Shown one piece after another: positions 24,211 to 33,269 of a stretch of DNA of 64,000 nt (positions are counted from its first letter, which is position 1; every line of letters begins with the position of its first letter). Location: positions 1,070,296 through 1,134,295 of the forward strand of contig NW_003314325.1 in assembly GCF_000143415.4 (NCBI RefSeq), given 5' to 3'. Position numbers and translations under genes: made by a program. Below the pieces are notes generated by a model. It did not search any database. It saw only the letters and a program-made list of their open reading frames with translations, and had not been told where the DNA came from. Source of the stretch: Selaginella moellendorffii (lineage: Eukaryota > Streptophyta > Lycopodiopsida > Selaginellales > Selaginellaceae).

Positions 24211-24264
24211 GTAAGCCTCGTTGCATGTGGCATAGCATGTGGCCTCACGCCATTTCCATTGCAG
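24211..24264 (+). other. 54-nt mini-intron carrying the palindrome (plus strand)
   Basis: CAG-GTAAGC...CCATTGCAG-GAATTC. The palindrome (24234-24253) ends 11 nt before the acceptor. Orientation relative to splicing matches the minus-strand mini-introns, as expected if this segment was inverted later. Confidence 0.65.
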
Positions 24265-25263
24265 GAATTCTCGAGTCTTCTCTCGAAAACACTGGGGGTC
24301 AATGACACACTCAGCATCCATAACATTCTACTCGCAACAAAAGTTGTTTTTGACAAATGGGTAGATGTGCTGAGGAGGTACCATGACGGGGAGTTGCTAA
24401 ACTCAATGGGTGTGGAGGACGGCCGGAAGCCCAATGATTTGAAGCTCCACGCCTTGCGTTTCTCGCGGTCTCTAGACGACGACGACCTTCTGACAGTGGC
24501 TAATGCTCTTCTACGTGGTGAGGTAGTCTTCAACAAGACCAAAATGACTCCCGGCCATATTGTGACATACGAGGACTTGTGCACGACTCTGAGAGCTCAT
24601 GCGCTATTGAAGGATTGGATCTTCGAGCAAGTGGCCGTGGAGAGGGTGAGCATCGACACCACACAAGAGATGATGGAAGCGCTGGAGTTGTCAAATGAAG
24701 ACATCGACGAGTACGTGAAGGGGGCCCCCAAGTTCATCGATCTGCTGCGGGATGCCACGAAAAGTAAAGCTGAGAAGTTGAATTAGTATCCAAATTTCAT
24801 TAAGAGGGATGTCGACCACCGGCTTCAGAAACAGCTCGACCCCGCAGCAGAGGCCTATTGAGAACCTTACCGGGTATACGTGAATTCGGATGAGGATCAA
24901 AGGTGGAGGAGCATTGTTTCCCGCGGAGATGAGCAGGTCAAGAACATCTTTTGTGTGATGGACTTCACAAACAAGGAGATCACTCATGCAGACGAAGTCA
25001 GCTCCATCATTGACTTAATGGTGGGACTTGCGGAGGTGGAATCTTCAGTCCACTATATGATCTACGACTCTGAATCCTATCACAAGTTCTGGAAGGCCTT
25101 GAACGAGGTGAAGGCTTGGTTGAAAGGCAAGGAGATGCGGGAGATCCATGGGATAATGGCTAAGAAGAAGATACCGACGAATGTCCGCATCTTCACACTC
25201 GCCCTTGTTATTGGTCCTGCAGCAGAGTGTTGCCTTTTATCAGGCGGACAACTCTTGTCTTGA
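24211..25263 (+). pseudogene. Inverted middle segment of the decayed ParB-FCP1-like gene
   Basis: After a 54-nt palindrome-bearing intron (24211-24264, GTAAGC...ATTGCAG) the plus strand encodes EFSSLLSKTLG through DATKSKAEKLN, then, past TAG (24784) and TGA (near 24858), PYRVYVNSDEDQRW through KKKIPTNVRIF. The product is mostly helical and acidic/basic mixed; I do not recognise the family. Genes on both sides run on the minus strand, and the right edge (about 25208) abuts the end of the ParB-like frame with GCAG at the join. The simplest reading is a 1-kb inversion inside one minus-strand gene, so that KGNTLLQ originally continued into EFSSLLSK across this intron. Confidence 0.5.
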
Positions 25264-26227
25264 AGACTTTTTTCACCTCCTCACCCACCATAATATCCAC
25301 AACTATCTCTTGCATCGCCAAGCTAGAATGCTGCCCAGAGACGGCATAGAACCGGATGTTCTGATCGTCCAACACCTTCCTATTGATCAAGTCTGGAAAC
25401 CTCGTCTCGCCCTTCATTGTTCGGTAGTAGGGGATCACGTCTGCGATGTCGGGTGTTACTGGACTTGCCAGCATCTTCTGCTTCAGTTTCTCCACCCACT
25501 CATCAGATACTAGCCTGTGGTTGTATTTGCTTTGGATGTCGATACGGCTCACGTCGATTGTATATACTTTGTTGGAATAGTAACAAGTACTATTATCTGC
25601 GACAATTTTTGCTGCCTCTTCTTGCTCTTTCTGCTCTTTGTGAGTCTTCTTTTTGGTGGGTGTAGTGTTCGAACCCGAGGCAATGGCATCACCGAGTAGC
25701 TTCTTTTTTGGAGCAGGAGATCGGACGTCGGCTTGAGCTTGACCACCCTTTTCTGCTTCGGGGTAGTTTCCAGATCGACCCCCTTCCCCTTCGCTTCGCG
25801 AACTGGAGTCACTCTCAACGGCTCAATGTTGGACTATAGTTTTTGAACATCGCCGTAGGTGAGGTCCGTGGATTCCATGTGATCTTCATAGACCCGCAGC
25901 GTCTTTGAAATTGTGGACCTCCTGGACAACCTCTCCCTAGCTCCCTCTAGGAATTCCTCATAGCCGTTGCCCCCCTCCGTGAAGCCGCTAGGATGTGCAA
26001 GGTGGATCTTGAAGGCGGACGTTGTCTCTACCACAAGTGCCAGTCCATATTCTTGCATGGAACTGCATGGAGTGTCTGTCACTTGGATGAGGATCCCCAT
26101 GCATTCTTTTCTCCCACCATCTGTGTTGTACAGCCTCAGATCCTCGACTTCCATCCCGAAAGTCCAACTGGTGAGCTCCTCCCCCTTCTCTACATCCACA
26201 TTGACAGTGGCTGGAAGAAGAATGCAA
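25208..26227 (-). pseudogene. Decayed gene with ParB/sulfiredoxin-like segment
   Basis: The first exon starts after acceptor CTAAACAG (about 26228) and reads VRNCILLPATVNVDVEKGEE... to GDVQKL, where TAG (about 25838) interrupts before SNIEPLRV. A lost base in the A-run near 25707 shifts the frame (SDLLLQ to KKKLLGDAIASG). The downstream frame has the order expected of a ParB N-terminal/sulfiredoxin fold: YTIDVSRIDIQSKYNHR, SDEWVEKLKQKM, then FYAVSGQHSSLAMQEI in place of the usual G-x-H-R box. In bacteria this fold binds DNA or nucleotides; its role here is unknown. The link to the FCP1-like domain further left is inferred from strand, order and the inversion. Confidence 0.5.
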
Positions 26228-27504
26228 TTCCTCACCTGTTTAGAAATGCACAACAATTAGAGCTGACAGATGAAAAGCTAGCAGCTGGAAATAACGTGAG
26301 GCCACACGCTATTCACCACTGCATCAGATGTCTTGAGGCTGCATCCTAAGATGGCGTGAGGCTACACGCCATCTGTAACCGGACTGCACTTGAGAGCCCA
26401 ATCGGTGCATGCCAATGTTGCTACTAAATGGCATGTGGCCTCATGCCATTTTCTACTTGGCCTAAAAGACTTACCATTTGAAGCCGAATGGAGGCATGAC
26501 AATCGAGGCCGAACTCGCTGGCGAATGTGCACTGTGTGTGCAGCGGATCGTAGCAGCAAGGCTACTCTGCCACTTACAGTTGGAGAGTGGCACTGAAATC
26601 TCCCGGGACGCCAAGTGGGCTGCGTGTGGGTGGCGAAGTGGGCGGCGGGGTTGGCGGCGAAGTTACAAACTGGGTGTGTCTTGAAGTGGACGCCGATGCA
26701 CACGAGCGCGATGCGAGTGCGAGTGTGATGCAAGCGCGAGTGGACGCCGATGCACACGAGAAACCTGTAGAGAAGGTAGATGAGCGCGAATGTGAGTATG
26801 ATCGCGAGTGGGAGCGTGATGCGAGCGCGAGTACGAAGCAAAATGCAAAACCTAACCCCACACGTGCGAAATGTCACGACGGTTGGTAATCCCGCCACAT
26901 CATCATTCCTCGGACTTGGGCGCCACCATTAATTTCTGGATCGCCGCACGCATGCATGCACATGAAATCCAAAAGAAATCCGCAACGTCATCATTCCTCG
27001 GACTGCATGCACGCGAAATCCAAAAGAAAGATCATGATTGGGATATCATTTAATACCCTCGCTATATTTATGCATGATTGGATATTCCAAAGCATCTTGT
27101 ATTTCCAAAAATGCCAGATGTTCAGCTAAATAAAGAATGGTATACAATGTCCTTCTTGATGACCCTGCAAAGAAGCATCTCGATCGGACACCACATGAGA
27201 CCACACAAGCCTTACAATGTTTTAGGGGCATTTGCCATAGATCTGACCGTTATTTTGCTCCAAGATTCTACAGTTTGGTGTGGATTGACCTTTCCATCGA
27301 CACTGCAAAGGGACATCACAATCAGATGCGGGATCACAAGAAACCAACTTCATTAACTCTGGTTTCACCAAGATCTACGTAAGGAGTTATGAAATGAAAG
27401 GACCCTCTCTATTGAAATGTGTTTATGGTCCTAGGGGCATTGTGACATATCAAAGGATTTTGCATCAAGTTCTGTATTTGCATGTTTATCAAGCTACTGA
27501 ATTG

Positions 27505-27531
27505 CTAAACCCTAAACCCTAAACCTTAAAC
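27505..27531 (+). promoter_or_regulatory. Telobox / short interstitial telomere repeat
   Basis: AAACCCTAAACCCTAAACC followed by a variant TTAAAC. This is the plant telomere unit in about three copies. Teloboxes occur in promoters and bind Myb-type telobox factors; this one sits between the divergent genes. Confidence 0.65.
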
Positions 27532-28262
27532 ATGTGGCAAATGTTGCGTGAAGAAAGATGCCCTTTCTGGGCAAATGCTGTAAGAGGCAGATGCCGAGCA
27601 AATGTATCTCAGGCTAGCGAAGGGGACAAACGAAATCTAGCTATAAACATGACGGGATGCAAATAGATTACTAGGCTAGTCCTACGAAAATCAAAAACCA
27701 TAATTGAAAACATTGAAAATGCAAAAAGAAAGGTTTATAATATTTTTGAATTTTAAGCAACCAAAGGAATGTAAGTAGGGCATGTGTTTGTAAGTTTAAA
27801 AATGCCTCAACAACTTAAATTCCCAAGTAAATAAAGCTGTTTCTATTTTTGGTACAAGTAAACTTTATAGCGTGTGGGCTCATGCAATTTTGAACCCAAA
27901 AATGCACCAAAAAATGCTCGACTAGCATTATTCTTTGAATGGCATGTGGCCTTATATTGCCATAAATGGACGTACACACACAGCATAATTATTCCTTTAC
28001 ACAGCGAATAATCTTGGCGCGGATCGTTGACACGGCATGGCAAAGTTCGAATCACTGACATGGCACAGCTGGATCGAGGCAAGGACATGATGTGACAAAG
28101 TTCAACCTCCGACAGCAAAATCTAGAAGCTACTCAGTTTGAAATTTGTCAGAGGAATCATAAGATTTGGTTTGTCAGAGGATTTGATGTGACGTTCAAGC
28201 GTGTGTTATTTTTGAATTCTCGAACTCATTCCTAGGTCTATCATTTTTGTGCGCCGTGTTCT

Positions 28263-28436
28263 TGGTTCCGCTGAGCGCAGTGAGCGCTGCTTGTGTAAGC
28301 GGCGTTGTGAGCTGTGGTTTATGCGTCTATAAGCGGTTGCGGCATTGCAAGCACCATTGCGAGCGGCAGTTTATGCGAGTGGCAGTTTGTGCGAGCGGCG
28401 CTACGAGCAGTTGCGGTGTTGCGAGCGGCATTGTCT
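28263..28436. repeat. GC-rich GCGAGCGGC-type minisatellite
   Basis: Imperfect units around GCGAGCGGC(A/G) and GCGAGTGGC, in an otherwise AT-rich spacer. No coding support. Confidence 0.6.
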
Positions 28437-28795
28437 TTCGTGTGGCTACCGCTTCCTCTTGATATTCGGCACTTGTGCTTCCTGGTATGTTCACCATGGA
28501 ATGGCTTAGGACCACATTTAGAAATGGCATGAGGCCACATGCCATCTTAGGCCCTTGCAATTTCATGGCTAGCGTATTGTCATGTATGTTTTTACTTGCC
28601 TGCAGCTGTGTGTATATCAAGATGGCATGAGGGCTCATGCCAATTTTGTGAATGCGAAATTTCACGTGGGTGTCAATAGCATGTTTGAATAATGGCATGT
28701 GGCCTCATGCTATTGAGGTTGTTTGGTATGTTATGATTTAGGCCATTCTCCAATCATTTTTTGTATGGTCTTAACTTCTTTTCTGCACTTTCAGA

Positions 28796-31700
28796 ATGGC
28801 CTTCAGGGTTGGGGAAAAGGTTTACATTTTGAATGGTGGGAAGAGAATTGCAAAAGGGACCCTTGTGTCTATGGATCGGAACTTTGTTATACACTGTCAA
28901 AGGCTTGGGGAAGGCAATGTTGCTGTATCAGTAGAGACTATCTTTGATGGGAATGTGGTCGCTATTGAACGAGGAGAGATGGTCGTCGGGGTAAATGTTA
29001 TTGTTGCCTTGAAAAATCTTCAGAAGAAAGCAGATGTTGGGGACAGCGCAAGTGCAACGCATGTTCCCTCCGTGGATCTTAAGAACCGTGCTACATGGAT
29101 TCAGGCAAAGGTGTTTCTAAACAACCCCGAGGGGGAGGTGGTAGCTGAGGGCTTAGCCACAGTTGTCGATCCAAGAGATGCGGTTGCTAATCAAGAATTG
29201 GGCTGGGATGATATTGGAGTTGCGATTTTAGAGGTTGTTGACACAGAAGAAAACAGTCTGACTATTGGAAGCATTGTGCGGTGGAAATTGAGGCACTTAG
29301 TGTTTGAGAATGTGAAGGATTCACAATCAAACACCACTACAACTGATGACAGAACATCTCTTCATGGGAAAAGAAAGTACACCTTCCTAAAGCACAGCCA
29401 AAGGGATCTGAGCAACGAACCGAAAAGGCAAAAAATGGCGATGGAGGTTCGAATGGTCTCGACAGTTGCTTGTTGCAAGAGGAGGTGCTGTCAACATGCT
29501 GATTGGGATGCTATTGAAGAGGAGAGAGCAAGATACAAGACATTGTCCTGGAAGGCAGCTTGCAATTTTGTGTATGAGGCATTACGGTCATCTGTTGATG
29601 CTTCAGAACATCAGGTGGGGGGCATGGTCTTCCAGAGGGGTTTGGTCTGCATGAAGGCATGGAGAATCATTTATGGAGTCCCTCGAACCACATTCTACAG
29701 AATCAAAACTGAGTTCGAGGAACAAAGGGTTCAACAGGCAGTCCATGGGAACGACGGTACGCACAAAACCAGGGGTCATGTTGTATATGGAGAGGCAATC
29801 TTCAAGAGGTTTGTCAAGACATGTAGCGAGCAACAACCACATAAAACCCGCCTCTTGGAAGATGGAACACGAGACACCCAACGAGTTCTCCCTTCCATGT
29901 ATACCAAGGGGGCCATATTGGAAGATGTGAATCGGGAACTCCAGAGTAATGGCTACAGAAAGCTGAGCCAATCTAGATTTAGTAGATTGTGGAGCAACAG
30001 GTTCAGGGATGTGAGTATAGGAAAGTACTCTAGCTTTTCAAAAGTGTGACGAGTGCACTGCTATCAAAATGGCTTTGTCGAAGAATTCTTGCAGCGCTCA
30101 AGAGCGAGAGACGTTGGTTAGAAGGCGGCTCGACCACAACAACGAGCAGAGAAGCTACAGGACTGCATATTATCATAACAGGATTCTCTCCATAGAGAAA
30201 CCTGACTCTTACCTCTGCATCATCCACGACAAAATAGACTAGAAAAAGACGTGCTTACCTCGACTCAATCCTGCCCCCAAGGCAATCTCTTCATCCATGC
30301 AGCTGCCTGTGTCTCTGTTTGGCATAATCGCTCATGGGCATAGTGCCCAGAACTATGGGAACTTCTTTGTACCTCTATGGGGTGGCGGGGGTGCAAACAT
30401 GATGATTGCGTCCCTAGCAAAACACTTAAGGTCTCTGCAAAGTGCGCAGACTGAGCTGAACGGCCAACCCTTGCATAAGGCCCTTGTCGATCAAACCCCA
30501 TACAGGGTTCAGCTGGAGGAGGAGCAAAGGCTTGCAGTATTGCGTGGGGCCCCATGCCATCCCAGTGAATATGTTGGCCGTCAGATTGTAGGGTTATCAC
30601 GTGAGGCCTCATGCCATTCCGATGAGGCTAGTCGCCCGGTGAATGCACAGCCTCATCCAAACGAAGCAGAATCTCAAGGAAGTTTTTGCGGCCGATGTGG
30701 CCTTCCACCCCATCTTCTGCTCCAAACAGACAATGCTGGCAGTGAGAACAAAAACATGTACGTCTTCACGTACTTGGCGATGCTTGTTGCCAAAGGCATA
30801 TTTGAAACGGTTACACTTGGCTTTCTCATGGTTGGGCACACTCATGAAGACGTCGATGCCATGTTTAGTCACCTGGCAGAGTCCCTCCGGTGATCCAATG
30901 TCCTCACCCTCCCACAACTCTACGATGAATTCCAAAATTGCATCAAAGGCACTGTTGAAGCTGCACTTGTGACAGAGGTTCCAGACTTTAAGGGGTTTGT
31001 AAGAGGCTACATCAGGGACGGATCCGAAACGCTGATTGGCCATTCCAAGCCTCTTCAGTTTCATTTTAGCATGCGTGACGGTGCTCCAGTGATGAGGTAC
31101 AAGATGAGAGAATGGGACACAGTGTGGCTGCCAGTGGATGGCATTGAACTCTTCAAGAGAGATCCCATAACTGGGGAACCTATGATTCCTCAGGGTTCCC
31201 CATGGCCGATGCACCCGGATGGACTCAAAGACCAGGAAAGTATAGTGGCCGGGATTAGACAGCATATTGCCTTCTGGAAGAGGGGGTTGGTGTTTGGTGG
31301 AGAATCCTATTTTAAGAGGTGCAAGCCTTTGCTTGAATACTGGGAGAAGATTATATCTGCTATCCAAAATGGGCCTGTTGTATATGAAGAATTGGAAGAG
31401 TCCTTTTGGCCAGAACCCAGAGCACCAGATAGTAGCGGAACAATGTCCTCTGGAAATGAGTGACAGATAATGATGTTGAGGATCACTATTGTGGGCCGAG
31501 GAACAAGAAGCCGGATTCAGCATTCAATCCAGTACAGGTCTGCAAAGGAATGGTCGTGCTTGTCAAACCCAGTAATAAAAAAAAAATGATATGGGTGGGG
31601 CGCTGCATCACTGATGCAGAGGAGGACGCGGAAACTAACTCCTTCAATGTAACTGTGGAGTGGTTCAAGCCAAGTTCCGGATATACGAAGGATTGTCTAG

Positions 31701-32835
31701 AAAAGAGATGGGTGCTGAATTCAAGGGATCCCAGCATAAACATATCGGTGGATAATATTGTGCATGGTTGGATGCGGAAGCAGAGTGCCACCATCACCTT
31801 GCCAGACCATGCAAGAGATGTAACAAGAGCATTCATAACCCAGGTTCAAGGTGAGATTCATGAATATTCCTTTACTAAGTTTCTAATGTATTTTATTTCA
31901 AGGTGAACAATCCAAATCTGAATCAGAGGAGGCGTGATGGCATGTGGCCTTACACCATTCCTAGGTGAGATGATACAAATAACAAGTATAAATTCTTAGT
32001 TGTTCTAGCAAATCTTACTTAAAGTTCAAGGTGAACAAGCCGAATATGAATTCATCGGATTGTTATAACAAATTGCGAGGTGATGGCATGAGGCGATACG
32101 CCATTTGAGAGTGGTAGCCATTCCTATATGAGGTGAGTGAAATATTTATTAGAAATACCTCATTCAATTGTGCACTTCTAAGTCTTGGTCCACTCAATAC
32201 TGTTTGCATGTTTCTATTTTAATTCTTTCTCTAAAATGTTATTTAGCATATGGCTTCATGCCATTGCTCTCCACAATCATGCATTGAATTTTTCTATCCT
32301 TGCATAATACTTCTCCATATATATAGCATGTGCTCACATGTGATATGGTTCATTAGGCCTGATATAGTGTGTGAGGTAAAACAAAGATGATGTGACATAT
32401 GCATTTACCAATCACATGTGCATAAATCTAATAATATGGCATGTGGCCCATATTAATGGCACATAAACCCATATTGTGGGCTTACGTGCTTTATGTACCA
32501 TCATTCCCTTGCAGCGTGTGTGTTGGTTTCCTTTTATAACACAACGAACTCCATATTTTAGGGTGAAGAGCGTTCTCATGGCAAGCACAAAATCTGTAAG
32601 TGAGGCAGAAAAGGAGACGGAGAAGGAGATAGGTGAAGATGTAGAATATATAAGTCTTCCAAACTCCCTGTACTATACTCCAGGTGATCATTTTTCTGAA
32701 CAAACGGCAACATTAACAACTATCGAGAACGCCCCAGTAACGTCAGAGACAACAATCCAAAGCAAAACAACTGACCTAGAGAAGGATGATAGTACCGCTG
32801 AGAGTACCAAAAAAGAGGTGTCCACTAGCGCTTAG
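28796..32835 (+). pseudogene. Decayed transposase-like gene (En/Spm TNP1-like N-terminus, DUF7869-like core)
   Basis: Starts at Met 28796 (MAFRVGEKVYILNGG). The N-terminal third has En/Spm TNP1/DUF8039-like patterns (VFLNNPEGEVVAEGLATVVDP; SIVRWKLRHLVF). A Cys/His-rich segment (CCKRRCCQH) follows, then the order I associate with DUF7869 proteins: GLVCMKAWRIIYGVPRTTFYRI, CDECTAIK, LQTDNAGSENKN, GHTHEDVDAMFSHL, and an SH3-like tail (KGMVVLVKPSNKKKMIWVGRC). These are plausible RNase-H-fold acidic residues. Breaks: a frameshift near 30045, TAG at 30238, TGA at 30891, a stop at 31461. The last exon (from 32515 after CCTTGCAG) reads to EVSTSA. About 90 residues lie between NMMIASL and LLLQTDNAG and include two in-frame palindromes. 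It may be the remnant transposase of the element. Confidence 0.6.
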
Positions 32836-33269
32836 GCTTATAATGGCGTGTGCCCTCATGCCATTTACTTGATCACCAAATACCTTTTTCCCTTTGCACT
32901 AGTATATCTTAATACCGGTCTGAGAAATAGAATGGCATGTGCCCTCAAGCCTTTTACTAAATCACCTTTGAAAGAAATGCAAGCTTCTATGTCGTAAAAA
33001 AAAGGTACTAGAGAAATTCCTTAATAATATGAATGTTATTTAGTTTCATGAAAATACACTAAGGGTCAAATGAGTTAAATGACTTCTCCAGACTAGCAAT
33101 GCCTCTTGCTACACCTTCACAATTAGATTCGTTAGAAAAAAATAACATTGAATAATATCTAAATGTTCTCACCATTAAGTTATATGTCTGGCTAATAGGA
33201 ATGACGTTCATCTTGGAAAGCTCACCACACGCTCAATGAAAAAACAAATAGTGTGTGCGCGCATGCCAT

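Larger units (their letters stand above)
26260..28795. other. Divergent spacer between the two decayed genes
   Basis: Holds eight palindrome copies (26293-28714), GC-rich minisatellites (about 26676-26840 with two GTGGACGCCGATGCACACGAG-like units, and 28263-28436) and a telobox run. A 178-codon minus-strand frame at 26362-26898 follows the repeats and shows no family. The 5' ends of both genes should lie here, but I cannot fix transcription starts. Confidence 0.5.
19164..33269. repeat. Dispersed 22-nt palindrome family, about 24 copies
   Basis: Arms ATGGCRTG and CAYGCCAT around a 6-nt centre, often AGGCCT or TGGCCT. Starts of copies: 19164, 20241, 20315 (split by the solo LTR, resuming 21968), 23190, 23381, 23521, 24234, 26293, 26351, 26427, 27868, 27938, 28524, 28622, 28691, 30541, 30598, 31937, 32083, 32244, 32434, 32843, 32932, 33250. 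I saw none elsewhere in the window. Both arms vary together (ATG/CAT or GTG/CAC) in many copies, while others pair G with T. Most lie in introns or flanks of the two decayed genes, some within 9-11 nt of a splice acceptor; a few are in exons. They could be introner-like insertions, binding sites for the element's own transposase, or RNA hairpins. Not CRISPR: spacing is irregular and the host is a plant. Confidence 0.85.

Noticed and set aside
25660-25680. GTTCGAACCC as a tRNA B box
   Set aside because: No A box or cloverleaf at the right distance; lies in a coding frame.
26293-26450. Three further candidate mini-introns of 32-34 nt around palindromes at 26293, 26351 and 26427
   Set aside because: GT and AG flank them on the minus strand, but the lengths are below any plant intron I would trust and the surrounding frame is unknown.
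26362-26898. 178-codon minus-strand frame
   Set aside because: Overlaps minisatellite units and two palindromes; Cys/His/Arg-rich without family motifs. It may include upstream exon sequence but I cannot support it.
19164-33269. CRISPR-like array
   Set aside because: Repeats are palindromic but spaced from tens to thousands of bases, lie in introns, and the genome is a plant.
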